DNA from: Actinomycetes bacterium
Lineage (GTDB): Bacteria > Actinomycetota > Acidimicrobiia > Acidimicrobiales > RAAP-2
Length of the DNA stretch: 41,578 nucleotides
Assembly: GCA_021810205.1 (NCBI GenBank)
Contig: JAJZJC010000023.1
Coordinates: 1 to 41,578 of the forward strand
Reading direction: 5' to 3'
The number at the start of each line of letters is the position of its first letter. Positions within the stretch are counted from its first letter, which is position 1. Under the pieces are notes generated by a model that worked only from the letters and a program-made list of their open reading frames with translations, searched no databases and was not told the DNA's origin. Positions 26,346 through 37,683 of the stretch are shown piece after piece. The translations under genes and the position numbers were made by a program.

Positions 26346-29300
26346 GCGCGGCCGCCATCACTGCCTCGTCGACCGATCGACCCTCGAGGATCGCCCGCCG
26401 GGTGAGCTCGAGGACCTGGCGGTAGTCGCGGGGCATGACCTTCACCACGTCCGTGCACGTTGCGTCCCAGTCGGCGAGGAGGCGGGTGCCGACGGAGGAG
26501 CTCGTGGCGTCCACGTGGCGCTCGACGACGTCGCGCAGCCATTCGGCGTCTTCGTCCGAGAGGGCCTCGAGGTCGACGAGCCCCGGGTTCACCCGCGGTG
26601 CGAAGCGGCGGTCCGGGTCATAGACGAACGCCATGCCGCCGGACATCCCTGCGGCGAAGTTCCGGCCGGTCGGGCCGAGGACGACCACCCTGCCCCCCGT
26701 CATGTACTCGCAGCCGTGATCGCCGATGCCCTCGACGACCGCGAGCGCGCCGGAGTTCCGCACGCAGAAACGCTCTCCCACCTGCCCGCGGATGAAGGCC
26801 TCCCCGGCGGTCGCGCCGTAGAGGATGACGTTTCCGGCAATGATCTCCTCCTCGGCGCGAAAGTGCGACGCCGCGGGCGGGCGCAGAACGAGCCGGCCGC
26901 CGGAGAGCCCCTTGCCGAAGTAGTCGTTCGCATCGCCGAAGAGCCGAAGCGTCACACCTCGGGGCACGAAGGCGCCGAAGCTCTGCCCCGCCGAGCCACG
27001 GAACGTCAGGTCGATCGTGCCGTCGGGCAGCCCGTCGCCGCCCCACTTCCGGCTGATCGCCGAGCCGAGGAGCGCGCCGACGCTGCGGTCGCTGTTGGTG
27101 ATCGGCAGCTCGAGGCGCACCGGCGTCTGGCTCGCGATGGCGGGCTCGCACGCCTCGTAGAAGTGGTGGTCGAGGGCTCGGTCGAGGCCGTGGTCCTGCG
27201 CGCGGATGCACCTGCGCGCAGTGTCGAATGGGCCATCTGGCTCGACGAGGATGCCAGAGAGGTCGAGTCCCTCCGCCTTCCAGTGCGATACCGCCTCGGC
27301 GCTCGCCAAGAGGTCCACGCGCCCGATCGCCTCGTCGAGCGACCGCAGTCCGAGAGAGGCCAGGTGCTCACGGACTTCCTGCGCGATGTACTCGAAGAAC
27401 GTCGTCACGAACTCGGGCTTGCCGGTGAAGCGCTTGCGGAGCGTGGGGTTCTGGGTCGCGACACCCACGGGGCAGGTGTCGAGGTGGCACACGCGCATCA
27501 TCACGCAGCCCGACACGACGAGCGGCGCGGTCGCGAAACCGTACTCCTCTGCGCCGAGGAGGGCCGCGATCACCACGTCGCGGCCCGTCTTCATCTGGCC
27601 GTCGACCTGGACGACGATGCGGTCTCGTAGGCCGTTGGCGACGAGGGTCTGCTGGGTCTCGGCGAGGCCGAGCTCCCAAGGGATGCCGGCGTGCTTCAAG
27701 GAGGTGAGCTTTGCCGCCCCGGTGCCGCCGTCGTGTCCTGAGATGAGCACCACGTCGGCGTGGGCCTTCGCCACGCCCGCCGCCACCGTGCCGACTCCGA
27801 CCTCGGCGACGAGCTTCACGTGGACGCGCGCCTCGGGGTTCGCCGACTTCAGGTCGTGGATCAGCTGGGCGATGTCCTCGATCGAATAGATGTCGTGGTG
27901 TGGTGGCGGCGAGATCAGGCCCACCCCGGGCGTGGAGTGACGGGTGCGGGCGATCCAGGGGTAGACCTTGTGCCCTGGCAGCTCACCGCCCTCGCCCGGC
28001 TTCGCACCCTGGGCGATCTTGATCTGCAGGTCGTCTGCGTTGACCAGGTACTCGCTCGTCACCCCGAAGCGTCCGGACGCCACCTGCTTGATGGCGCTTC
28101 GCCGCAGGTCGCCGTTCGGGTCAGGCGCGAAGCGCTCGGTGTCCTCGCCGCCCTCCCCTGAGTTCGAGCGCGCGCCGATGCGGTTCATCGCAATGGCGAG
28201 CGTCTCGTGCGCCTCCGCGGAGATGGCGCCATAGGACATGGCCCCGGTGGAGAAGCGCTTCATGATCTCGGACGCGGGCTCGACCTCCTCTATGGGTATC
28301 GGTCCGTTGTCCGACGGACGAAGGCGGAGGAGGCCTCGGATGGTGGCGAGCTTCTCGGACTGGTCGTCGACGGCGCCGCTGTACTGCTTGAAGATCTCGT
28401 AGCGCTTGGCACGCGTGGCGTGCTGGAGCTTGAAGACCGTGCGGGGATTGAAGAGATGGAGCTCGCCTTCCCGGCGCCACTGGTACTCGCCTCCCACCTC
28501 GAGCTCTCGGTGCGCGCGGGACGTCTTGCGCGCCAAGTGCGCGAGCGAGTGGCGCGACGCCACCTCGGCCGCGAGCACGTCGAGACCGACGCCGCCGATG
28601 CGGCTCGGGGTCCCCGTGAAGTACTCGTCGACCATGTCGGGGTGGAGGCCCACGGCCTCGAAGACCTGTGCACCGGTGTAGGAGGCGACCGTCGAGATGC
28701 CCATCTTCGACATCACCTTCAGCACGCCCTTGCACAGCGCTTTCAGGTACTGCTTTCTCGCCTGGCGTGGCGAGACGCCCTCGAGCTGTCCGTTCGCGAT
28801 CATGTCGTCGATCGTGTCCAGTGCGAGGTAGGGGTTGACCGCCGCGGCGCCGAAGCCGATGAGGAGCGCGACATGGTGGACCTCGCGGGCATCGCCGCTC
28901 TCGACGACGAGGCCGACCTTGGTGCGCGTCCGCTCTCGAACGAGGTGGTGGTGCACCGCAGCGGTGACCAGGAGCGACGGTATGGGGGCCAGCTCCTCGG
29001 TCGAGTTGCGGTCGGAGAGGACGATGAGGTTCGCGCCGTCGGCGATAGCGGCGGAGACCTTCTGTTGGACGTCGGCGAGCGCGCCGGCGAGCGCGGCGCC
29101 ACCTGACGCGGTCGGCGCGCCACGTTGCCCAGCGTCCGCCACCGGGAAGAGGGCGTCGACCGCGAAGGCCTTGAATCCCGGCGTCTCGCCGTGCTCGTTC
29201 ACGTAGACGAGCTTGGCGAGGTCGTCGCGGTCTATGACCGGCTGGGGCACGAGGATCTGGCGACACTGCCCGGGGCCCGCATCGAGCAGGTTGCCCTGCG

Positions 29301-30990
29301 GCCCGATCGTGGCGCCGAGTGAGGTCACGAGCTCCTCACGGATCGCGTCGAGCGCCGGGTTCGTCACCTGGGCGAAGAGCTGGGTGAAGTAGTCGTAGAG
29401 GAGCCGCGGGCGGTCCGAGAGCGCGGCGATGGCCGTGTCGGACCCCATGGAACCGAGGGGCTCCTCGCCTTGTCGTGCCATCGGGCCGAGCACGACGCGC
29501 AGCTCCTCGGTCGTGTAACCGAAGAGCTGCTGGTGCGCCACGACGCTCGCATGCTGCGGCGTGAGCATGTGGCGCGCCGGGAGCTCGTCGAGGTGGACCT
29601 GGTCCTTGGCGAGGAACTCCGCGTAAGGGTGCTCGGCGGCGAGCTCGGCCTTGATCTCGGCATCGTCGACGATGCGTCCCTGCGCGGTGTCAACGAGGAA
29701 CATTCGCCCGGGCTGGAGCCTGCCTTTGTGCAGGATCTTGGCGGGATCGATGTCGAGCACCCCGACCTCGCTCGCGAGCACGACGAGACCGTCGTCGGTG
29801 ACCCAGTAGCGCGCCGGTCGCAGACCGTTGCGATCGAGGACGGCGCCGACGACCGTGCCGTCGCTGAACGCGACGGCTGCTGGGCCGTCCCAGGGCTCCA
29901 TGAGCGACGCGTGGTAGGCGTAGAAGGCGCGGCGGGCCTCGTCCATCGACTCGTGGTTCTCCCAGGCCTCCGGGATCATCATGAGGATGGCATGGGGCAG
30001 CGAGCGGCCGCCGAGGTGCAACAGCTCGAGCACCTCGTCGAAGGTCGCCGAGTCACTGGCGCCCGGCGTGCATATGGGGAAGATCCGCTCGAGGTCGCCG
30101 TCGATGAGCGGCGTGGAGATGAGCGCCTCACGGGCACGCATCCAGTTCCGGTTGCCTGCCAGCGTGTTGATCTCACCGTTGTGCGCGAGGTAGCGGTACG
30201 GGTGGGCAAGTGGCCAGCTCGGAAACGTGTTGGTCGAAAAGCGCGAGTGCACGAGCGCGAGCCCGCTGCAGAAGGTGTCGTCGGAGAGGTCCGGATAGAA
30301 GTCGCGCAGCTGGTGGGAGGTGAGCATGCCCTTGTAGACGAGGGTGCGCGCCGAGAGTGACGGCACGTAGACGTCAGAGGTTGCGTGCTCGAGACGCTTG
30401 CGCACGACGTAGGCGACGCGGTCGAGGGCGATCGGTCCCTCGAGGCCGCGCGCCTCGGCAGATGACCCGGGCAAGGGCACGAGCAAGACTTGCTCGATGC
30501 GCGGGGCGGCTCGCCGTGCGGCGCCCCCGAGCGAGCTCGCGTCGACGGGGACCTCGCGCCACCACAGGTCGGTCATGCCCTCTTCTCGGGCGATCGCCCG
30601 CAGCGTGGCGCGGGCCTTGGCGGCGTCGTCGGCGTCGGTGGGCAAGAAGACGCAGCCGGCGACGTAGCGACCCTTTGCGGGCAGGTCGATGCCGGCTGCT
30701 GCCGCGTGTGCGACGAAGAACTCGTGAGGAACCTGGACGAGGATCCCCGAGCCGTCGCCCGTGTCGATCTCCGCCCCGGACGCCCCGCGGTGGGCCAGCC
30801 GTTCGAGCACGGTGAGCGCGTTCACCACGACGTCGTGGCTCGGCCGGCCGGTGAGGTCGGCCACCATGCCCATGCCGCACGCGTCGTGCTCGAAGCGAGG
30901 ATCGTAGAGCCCACGCCGCAAGCCGTACTGCGTTCCTCTCGGCGCGAGCCGGTCGGCGGGACTGGCGGCGGGTGCCGTCAGAGAGTCCAC
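26338..30990 (-). CDS. gltB: Glutamate synthase large subunit
   Basis: GltB releases ammonia from glutamine and adds it to 2-oxoglutarate. The 1550-residue protein has a short propeptide of 37 residues ending in DA, then [15 protein letters not shown] with nucleophile Cys38 of the glutaminase domain. The central and FMN-binding synthase domains contain [31 protein letters not shown] and [17 protein letters not shown]; the [3Fe-4S] cysteines lie in [21 protein letters not shown]-type sequence at about residues 1160-1171; the C-terminal GXGXG domain includes [14 protein letters not shown]. The start is GTG at 30990; AGGAAGG is upstream but 12 nt away, so the start is only moderately sure. Substrate ammonia tunnels inside the protein. 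It forms an operon with gltD. Confidence 0.98.
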   Translation of the reverse strand: MDSLTAPAASPADRLAPRGTQYGLRRGLYDPRFEHDACGMGMVADLTGRPSHDVVVNALTVLERLAHRGASGAEIDTGDGSGILVQVPHEFFVAHAAAAGIDLPAKGRYVAGCVFLPTDADDAAKARATLRAIAREEGMTDLWWREVPVDASSLGGAARRAAPRIEQVLLVPLPGSSAEARGLEGPIALDRVAYVVRKRLEHATSDVYVPSLSARTLVYKGMLTSHQLRDFYPDLSDDTFCSGLALVHSRFSTNTFPSWPLAHPYRYLAHNGEINTLAGNRNWMRAREALISTPLIDGDLERIFPICTPGASDSATFDEVLELLHLGGRSLPHAILMMIPEAWENHESMDEARRAFYAYHASLMEPWDGPAAVAFSDGTVVGAVLDRNGLRPARYWVTDDGLVVLASEVGVLDIDPAKILHKGRLQPGRMFLVDTAQGRIVDDAEIKAELAAEHPYAEFLAKDQVHLDELPARHMLTPQHASVVAHQQLFGYTTEELRVVLGPMARQGEEPLGSMGSDTAIAALSDRPRLLYDYFTQLFAQVTNPALDAIREELVTSLGATIGPQGNLLDAGPGQCRQILVPQPVIDRDDLAKLVYVNEHGETPGFKAFAVDALFPVADAGQRGAPTASGGAALAGALADVQQKVSAAIADGANLIVLSDRNSTEELAPIPSLLVTAAVHHHLVRERTRTKVGLVVESGDAREVHHVALLIGFGAAAVNPYLALDTIDDMIANGQLEGVSPRQARKQYLKALCKGVLKVMSKMGISTVASYTGAQVFEAVGLHPDMVDEYFTGTPSRIGGVGLDVLAAEVASRHSLAHLARKTSRAHRELEVGGEYQWRREGELHLFNPRTVFKLQHATRAKRYEIFKQYSGAVDDQSEKLATIRGLLRLRPSDNGPIPIEEVEPASEIMKRFSTGAMSYGAISAEAHETLAIAMNRIGARSNSGEGGEDTERFAPDPNGDLRRSAIKQVASGRFGVTSEYLVNADDLQIKIAQGAKPGEGGELPGHKVYPWIARTRHSTPGVGLISPPPHHDIYSIEDIAQLIHDLKSANPEARVHVKLVAEVGVGTVAAGVAKAHADVVLISGHDGGTGAAKLTSLKHAGIPWELGLAETQQTLVANGLRDRIVVQVDGQMKTGRDVVIAALLGAEEYGFATAPLVVSGCVMMRVCHLDTCPVGVATQNPTLRKRFTGKPEFVTTFFEYIAQEVREHLASLGLRSLDEAIGRVDLLASAEAVSHWKAEGLDLSGILVEPDGPFDTARRCIRAQDHGLDRALDHHFYEACEPAIASQTPVRLELPITNSDRSVGALLGSAISRKWGGDGLPDGTIDLTFRGSAGQSFGAFVPRGVTLRLFGDANDYFGKGLSGGRLVLRPPAASHFRAEEEIIAGNVILYGATAGEAFIRGQVGERFCVRNSGALAVVEGIGDHGCEYMTGGRVVVLGPTGRNFAAGMSGGMAFVYDPDRRFAPRVNPGLVDLEALSDEDAEWLRDVVERHVDATSSSVGTRLLADWDATCTDVVKVMPRDYRQVLELTRRAILEGRSVDEAVMAAAHG

Positions 30991-31098
30991 GGTGTCGTCG
31001 TCCCTTCCTGCGGTTCGTCGCCTCTTGGCGGGGAGGCGGGGGTTGTCTCGATGCCGAATTGCCGCCTGGGACGACGTTGGCCCTGGAGCAGTCCGACC

Positions 31099-31104
31099 AT
31101 CCTA
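31099..31104 (-). promoter_or_regulatory. Possible -10 of gltBD
   Basis: TAGGAT on the minus strand about 110 nt upstream of the gltB GTG, in the gltB-patatin divergent region. No good -35 is seen. Confidence 0.3.
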
Positions 31105-31178
31105 ACCTTGTCGCGCGGCCGTTCCCGACACCACGCCGGCGACGTCGCCGCAGCGGGGGTGCCGCAGTGGGCGCCCCG

Positions 31179-31184
31179 TAAGAT
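31179..31184 (+). promoter_or_regulatory. Possible -10 of the patatin-like gene
   Basis: TAAGAT lies 6 nt before a GTG at 31191 that opens a short ORF and 58 nt before the patatin GTG. Confidence 0.4.
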
Positions 31185-31190
31185 CTCGAG

Positions 31191-31256
31191 GTGGTGCAAC
31201 CAGCAAGCTGGGCCGGGGTCGGGGGCGCGAGAGTGCGGCGACGTGACAGGCCCTGA
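31191..31256 (+). CDS. Possible leaderless upstream ORF (21 codons) overlapping the patatin start
   Basis: A GTG-started ORF of 21 residues, Arg- and Val-rich at its end, running out of frame through the patatin GTG at 31243 and stopping with TGA at 31254-31256. It follows TAAGAT by 6 nt. Its overlap of the downstream start means translating it could either block or couple to patatin synthesis. No similarity to a known peptide. Confidence 0.25.
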   Translation: MVQPASWAGVGGARVRRRDRP

Positions 31257-32700
31257 GAAGCCTGAGAAGACGGCCGCTCAGAAGGCACAAAAGACGGCGT
31301 TCGTCCTCGCAGGCGGAGGGGCCAAGGGCGCGTTCGAAGCAGGCGCGGTCCGCTACCTGGTCGAAGAACAGGGCATCGTGCCCGACGTGATCACTGCAGC
31401 GTCCGCGGGCGCGCTGTGTGCGGCGGTGCTCGCGCAGGCACGGACGCACCAAGAGATGCTCGCTCGCACGAAGGAGCTCCACGACGACCTTCTCGCGATG
31501 ACGCGTTCGGACCTGCTGTTCGGCAAGCAACCGTGGGTGGCCGAGCTCGACGGGACGCTCTTTGGAAGGGCGATCGACCACTGGGTCGTCGAGCGGACGC
31601 GGCCGGCGATCCCAGGAGAGGGCGCCGAGCGCACCGGCGGTGCCGCTGGAAGCGGTGGGAGCGCGGACATCGGGGCGCGCCCGGTGGTCGCTCGCCGTGG
31701 GCGGGCCATCCGGATTGCCGGGCAGGTCGCCCGTGCCCTGCCGAGCCTCGGCAGGGCCTGGCGCCAGCGCCGTGGCCGAACCGCTTCGCTGCTCACCCTC
31801 GACCCCCTTGCCGAGCGGCTCCGGCGAGGCGGTGGCGGCATCGCCCCGATCGACTTCGCGCTCGTGAGCCGCCCGGGCCTCGACCTGCGGCTCGCGGTGG
31901 TCGCACTGGGCGCTGGCGTGCTGCGCTATGTATGCGGGGACGGCGCAGTCGTCGCCGATGACGCGCGCACGCTGGTCTGCCCCCCTGGCACCGTCGACGT
32001 CGTCGACGGTGTCGTCGCATCGGCGAGCGTGCCGATGCTGTTCCCTCCCCGTCCGATGGCCGGCGACGCCTACGTCGACGGCGGAGTCGTCGAGAACGTG
32101 CCCGTTGCCGCCGCGGCATCGCTCGGCGCGACGCGCATCTACGCGATCCTGGCCGTGCCGATCGATCCACGCGCCGTGCGCCGCGACTTCGAGTCGGCCA
32201 GCGCGCCAGAGGTCTTCATTCGTGCGATCGGGGAGATCTCCTTCGCGGAGCGCCAGCGCGCGAACCTTCGCCCCGCTCTCCCACGCGGCACCGTGGTGAC
32301 CGTGATCGACCCGCGGGTCGACATCGTCGGCCCATTCGACGTCTCTCGGGGGCTCATGCTCGTGAACATGGACTACGGGTGGCTGCGTGCCGCAGACGTC
32401 GTCTCTGACCTCGAACCGCCGTTGCGCCGACGCGCCAACGAGGCGACCGACGCCATCGCGGTCGCGCGCACCCAGGCGTGGCACCGAGAAGAGGAGATGT
32501 GGCTCGCCGGCGATGTCGCCGCCGGCGACCTTTCGGCGCTCGCCCGCTGCAAGCGAGTCGTGCGTGATGCGCTCAGCGAGCGCAAGGGCCTCGGGCTTCC
32601 CGTCCCCCCCGACGCGACTGCCTGGTGGGCGGGGTACGAGGTCCACGAGGGCGAGCCGCCTCGTGGGCTGCCGCCGGACCTTCTCGACGCCTGCGCATAG
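31243..32700 (+). CDS. Patatin-like phospholipase/hydrolase family protein
   Basis: The 485-residue protein carries the patatin features: the oxyanion loop FVLAGGGAKGAFEAGAVRYL, the nucleophile elbow ITAASAGALCAAVL, and the catalytic aspartate in YVDGGVVENVPV. In the elbow the usual GxSxG is AxSxG, with Ala in place of the first Gly. A basic Gly-, Ala- and Arg-rich insert of about 80 residues (about 130-205) separates the two halves. Members hydrolyse acyl lipids; the substrate here is unknown. The GTG at 31243 has no clear Shine-Dalgarno; the open frame extends far upstream but only as non-homologous sequence opposite gltB. It is divergent from gltB. Confidence 0.85.
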   Translation: MTGPEKPEKTAAQKAQKTAFVLAGGGAKGAFEAGAVRYLVEEQGIVPDVITAASAGALCAAVLAQARTHQEMLARTKELHDDLLAMTRSDLLFGKQPWVAELDGTLFGRAIDHWVVERTRPAIPGEGAERTGGAAGSGGSADIGARPVVARRGRAIRIAGQVARALPSLGRAWRQRRGRTASLLTLDPLAERLRRGGGGIAPIDFALVSRPGLDLRLAVVALGAGVLRYVCGDGAVVADDARTLVCPPGTVDVVDGVVASASVPMLFPPRPMAGDAYVDGGVVENVPVAAAASLGATRIYAILAVPIDPRAVRRDFESASAPEVFIRAIGEISFAERQRANLRPALPRGTVVTVIDPRVDIVGPFDVSRGLMLVNMDYGWLRAADVVSDLEPPLRRRANEATDAIAVARTQAWHREEEMWLAGDVAAGDLSALARCKRVVRDALSERKGLGLPVPPDATAWWAGYEVHEGEPPRGLPPDLLDACA

Positions 32701-32730
32701 CGGGACGCCTGGCGAGCGCGTCGGGCCGGG

Positions 32731-33297
32731 CTACTCGCTCGACGGGTCCCGGAGGTGATCGGTCCAACCCCGACCGTCCCACCAGCGCTGCCGGTTGCTG
32801 CCTGCAGGGTCTGGGTACCAGCCTGCGGGCGGGAGTGGCGGCGGCGGCACATTGGCGGGGTATCCGGTGCCGTAGCTGGCGTAGGAGGGCGGCCCCTGCT
32901 GGGGACCGTACGGGTAGGGGGCCTGCTGTGGCGGGTACGACGGGCCACCCTGCGGTCCCCCACCGAAGGGCTGGCCGCCGTAGCGGCCTGTGGTGCCGAA
33001 GGGGTGCGGGCCGCCGCGCGGATCGGCGCCGTAACCGAAGGGCGGCTGCCCGCTCTGACCCGCAGCTGTCCGAGGGAACCGGCGGCGCAGCACGACGAGG
33101 TAGAGCAGGGACGAGACGAGAGCGAGGGGCCACAGCACGAGCCAGCCGACGCCGAGCGTCACACCCCACAGCACCTTGCGACCGGTCGAGAACTGCCAGG
33201 GCGGGCGCCGAGCGACATCGATGATCGCCCAGATCACCGGGACCAACGTCGCCAGCCCGAGCGCGCCGAAGACCGCAAGCCAGTCGTTGCCGGTCAC
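32731..33297 (-). CDS. Membrane protein with DUF2510 C-terminal domain
   Basis: The 188-residue protein has two N-terminal membrane spans (about WLAVFGALGLATLVPVIWAI and KVLWGVTLGVGWLVLWPLAL, plus continued hydrophobic SSLLYLVVL), resembling the PLDc_N-type membrane module. A central Gly-, Pro-, Gln- and Tyr-rich region of about 70 residues follows, then the DUF2510 motif PPAGWYPDPAGS with RWWDGRGWTDHLR. DUF2510 is a short actinobacterial Trp-rich domain of unknown role. The start GTG at 33297 has no clear Shine-Dalgarno sequence. It is convergent with the patatin-like gene and probably its own transcript. Confidence 0.78.
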   Translation of the reverse strand: MTGNDWLAVFGALGLATLVPVIWAIIDVARRPPWQFSTGRKVLWGVTLGVGWLVLWPLALVSSLLYLVVLRRRFPRTAAGQSGQPPFGYGADPRGGPHPFGTTGRYGGQPFGGGPQGGPSYPPQQAPYPYGPQQGPPSYASYGTGYPANVPPPPLPPAGWYPDPAGSNRQRWWDGRGWTDHLRDPSSE

Positions 33298-33358
33298 GAG
33301 GGACCCATCGTCACGAGACAGTGTGGGGCGTCGAGAGCCACCACCCGATGTTATGCGG

Positions 33359-33390
33359 GACCCCGGGTGCCATGAGCGGCACCCGGGGTC
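33359..33390 (-). terminator. Strong hairpin terminator after acsA
   Basis: GACCCCGGGTGCC and GGCACCCGGGGTC form a perfect 13-bp stem around the loop ATGAGC, 30 nt past the acsA stop. No T-run follows on the minus strand, but the stem is among the strongest in the window and it lies in the gap between acsA and the next minus-strand gene. Confidence 0.7.
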
Positions 33391-33420
33391 TGCACATGTC
33401 AGTTGCCGATTCCCCCGATC

Positions 33421-35415
<1,995 letters not shown>

Positions 35416-35425
35416 GGTGCCTCCC

Positions 35426-36076
35426 TCAGTTGAGCGAAGCGCGTGCCGCTGGGAAGCTCATCGGTTTGCCGACGAATAGCACGTGCCGTCCGGCCATGCC
35501 GTTCACGACGCCTGCCGCCGAGGTGTACCAGGCGGCTGCAGCGGTGATGACACCGACCACGCCCCCAGCCTTCACCAGATTCGCTGTGTTGGCAAAATTA
35601 CCGATGAACAAGAGCAGCTCGGTGATCTCAAGGGTGAAGAACACCACCAGGACCGCTTTGTTCACGAACAGGCTCCACAAGAGCATGTAGGTGTTGAAGA
35701 TGAAGAATGCCAGCAGGATCCAACCAAGGTCGTTGGTGACCTGCGTGGCGTTCTTCGCCGCCCCGGCCCCGAGCTCGACGTAGAGGCCGAGGCCGATCCA
35801 GAACCCGCCGTACGTCGAAAAGGCCGTGCAGCCGAAGACGTTGCGGTTCTTGAACTCCCACATGCCTGCCAGTAGCTGGCACGCCCCGCCGTACGCGAAC
35901 GCGTAGCCGAGCCAGTCGTTGCCCGTCCCACGTGTCCACCCGGCGTTGTGCGCCGAGAGGAGGAAGGTGGTCAGGGCGAAGGCGGCGAGCCCGAGCGGTG
36001 CTGGGTCGGCTGCCGTCGGGATGCCGATGATTTCCGTCTGCTGCACGGGTCTGGTCGACTCGAAGGTCGTCGCCAT
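35426..36076 (-). CDS. satP: SatP/GPR1/FUN34/YaaH-family acetate transporter
   Basis: The 216-residue membrane protein has six hydrophobic segments and the family signature in ADPAPLGLAAFALTTFLLS (the N-PAPLGL motif with Asp in first position) and the FNTYMLLWSL segment. Family members carry acetate and succinate, usually with protons. The ATG has GGAGG 9 nt upstream, and the whole is separated from acsA by 10 nt, which supports acetate as the substrate. The unusual length of the upstream region suggests control from the operators described near 36,312. Transport direction and ion coupling are inference. Confidence 0.92.
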   Translation of the reverse strand: MATTFESTRPVQQTEIIGIPTAADPAPLGLAAFALTTFLLSAHNAGWTRGTGNDWLGYAFAYGGACQLLAGMWEFKNRNVFGCTAFSTYGGFWIGLGLYVELGAGAAKNATQVTNDLGWILLAFFIFNTYMLLWSLFVNKAVLVVFFTLEITELLLFIGNFANTANLVKAGGVVGVITAAAAWYTSAAGVVNGMAGRHVLFVGKPMSFPAARASLN

Positions 36077-36092
36077 ATGTGCGGCCCTCCTC

Positions 36093-36114
36093 CCCGCCCG
36101 GCTGTCCGGGCGGG
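36093..36114 (-). promoter_or_regulatory. Hairpin directly upstream of the satP Shine-Dalgarno
   Basis: CCCGCCCGG and CCGGGCGGG form a perfect 9-bp stem with a 4-nt loop. It ends one base before the GAGGAGG ribosome-binding sequence of satP. It could affect translation or mRNA stability. Confidence 0.5.
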
Positions 36115-36240
36115 CTCGCTTGCCATGGGCACATCGATGCCCGGCACGACGGCCGTGGCTGTGCAGCCCCTCACGGGTCCCCCCATTGCGGGCAGCCCCC
36201 CTCTACGGGCAGCACGGCAGCTGCCGACCTGCCACCTGGG

Positions 36241-36269
36241 ATCTTGAAGAAGTTGTTGCGTTCTGGCAA
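36241..36269 (-). promoter_or_regulatory. Probable satP-acsA promoter
   Basis: Minus strand: -35 TTGCCA (36264-36269), a 17-nt spacer, and -10 CAAGAT (36241-36246). The -35 matches five of six consensus bases. Transcription would start near 36234, leaving a leader of about 158 nt that contains the hairpin. Confidence 0.45.
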
Positions 36270-36311
36270 GGTCCCACGAGCACCCCATCGGCGGACGGCC
36301 GCCACGCGTCG

Positions 36312-36385
36312 CCGAACGGTCGATTTTTCACGACGAACGGTCGGTCGGTAGACGAGGAACGGTCGATCGGTAGACGAGGAACGGC
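36312..36385. promoter_or_regulatory. Four LytTR-type direct repeats between satP and the histidine kinase
   Basis: On the minus strand the 9-mers ACCGTTCGG (36312-36320), ACCGTTCGT (36333-36341), ACCGTTCCT (36355-36363) and GCCGTTCCT (36377-36385) repeat at 21, 22 and 22 bp. The published LytTR operator is a 9-bp direct repeat, [TA][AC][CA]GTTN[AG][TG], with 12-13 bp between copies; the first two match it fully and the spacing matches throughout. The adjacent response regulator has a LytTR domain. Confidence 0.6.
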
Positions 36386-36507
36386 GCGATGACCCAGCGG
36401 TGGGCGGCTCGTGGCCGAAGCGTCGTCGGTGCCGGGGCCTGTGGAAGACTGCACGGGCGCGCCACGACGGTGGGTGGGCGAAGACGCGGCGTGCGGGGGT
36501 ACTGGGC

Positions 36508-37683
36508 GTGCGAGTGGCAATTTGGGTCGCGCTGGGGGGCGTCGTCGGCGTCGCCGCGGTCGTCGCGTGGTTCGCGTTGCGAGGTGGCCGCGCCCTGGGC
36601 ACGCCATCGCAGCGCACCACCTTCGAGACGCTCCACACCGCCAGCCAGACCGCCCCGGCGTTGCGCGAGGGGCTGACCACGGCGAGTGCGGAGCGCGCGG
36701 TGCCGCACCTTCGCCGGCTCCTCGGAGCAGGCGTGGTGCTCGCCGACCGAGGGGGCATGCTCGCTGTCGCGGACGTGGACACCACCCACTGCGCCCTGTT
36801 GCAGGAGGCGCTGGAGGCCGCAGTGACCTCGGGGAGGGCGCAGGTGCTCACCACGCGCCAGCTCGCCTGCGGCGACTCGCTCTGCGTCCTCCAAGGCGGT
36901 GTTGTCGTTCCCCTTCGCGTCGACGGGCAGGTGGTGGGGGCGCTCGGGTGCGTGGCGACGGTGGCGTCGGTCGCGCTCACGCGCCTCACCACCGAGGTGG
37001 GCCGGTTCGTGTCCTCCCAGCTCGAGCTGGCCGAGCTGGAGCGTGAGCGGGGCCGGGCGGACCAGGCGGAGCTGCGGTTCCTGCGAGCGCAGATCGCCCC
37101 GCACTTCGTCTACAACGCGCTGACCGCCATCGAGTCGTTCATCCGAACCGATCCCGAGCGGGCCCGCGAGCTGCTGGTGGACTTCGCCGACTTCACCCGT
37201 TACAGCTTCCGCAGCCACGGCCAGTTCGTCACGATGGCTGAGGAGCTGCGGCTCGTGGACACCTACTTGGACCTCGAGCGCGCGCGGTTCGGGGACCGGC
37301 TGTCGGTGTCGATCCGCGTGGAGCCCGAAGTCTTGAGCGTCCTGCTGCCATCGCTGGTCATCCAGCCGCTGGTGGAGAACGCGGTGCGCCACGGGCTGGA
37401 GCCGTCCGAGCGGCCAGGCAGCCTGTCCATCGCCATCACCGACGAAGGTGCCGAGGCGGCAGTGGAGATCGTCGACGACGGCATCGGCGCGGACCCCGTG
37501 CGCCTCGTACGGGTGCTCTCGGGAACCGATCCGAGCGAAGCGGTCGGGCTGCACAATGTGGACGAGCGCCTCCGCGCCGTCTTCGGCGAGGAGTACGGGG
37601 TGCGGATCCACAGCACGCTGGGAGGGGGCACCACGGTCAAGCTGCGCATCCCCAAGCGTCACCGGGCGGCGGTGCCGGCGTGA
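36508..37683 (+). CDS. LytS-type sensor histidine kinase
   Basis: The 391-residue protein from GTG 36508 has one membrane span (about residues 3-25), a GAF-like sensor region (about 35-165, with TFETLHTASQTAPALREGL), and a LytS/His_kinase module: QIAPHFVYNALTAIESF with His199 as the phosphorylation site, then LVENAVRHGLEP and DDGIGADP of the ATPase domain. This RALGTPSQRTTFETLH start resembles actinobacterial kinases found beside acetate transporters. GGGGG is 8 nt before the GTG; a start at 36400 would add about 36 residues. The stop overlaps the regulator start by GTGA. The signal is unknown; acetate or pyruvate would fit the neighbours. Confidence 0.9.
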   Translation: MRVAIWVALGGVVGVAAVVAWFALRGGRALGTPSQRTTFETLHTASQTAPALREGLTTASAERAVPHLRRLLGAGVVLADRGGMLAVADVDTTHCALLQEALEAAVTSGRAQVLTTRQLACGDSLCVLQGGVVVPLRVDGQVVGALGCVATVASVALTRLTTEVGRFVSSQLELAELERERGRADQAELRFLRAQIAPHFVYNALTAIESFIRTDPERARELLVDFADFTRYSFRSHGQFVTMAEELRLVDTYLDLERARFGDRLSVSIRVEPEVLSVLLPSLVIQPLVENAVRHGLEPSERPGSLSIAITDEGAEAAVEIVDDGIGADPVRLVRVLSGTDPSEAVGLHNVDERLRAVFGEEYGVRIHSTLGGGTTVKLRIPKRHRAAVPA

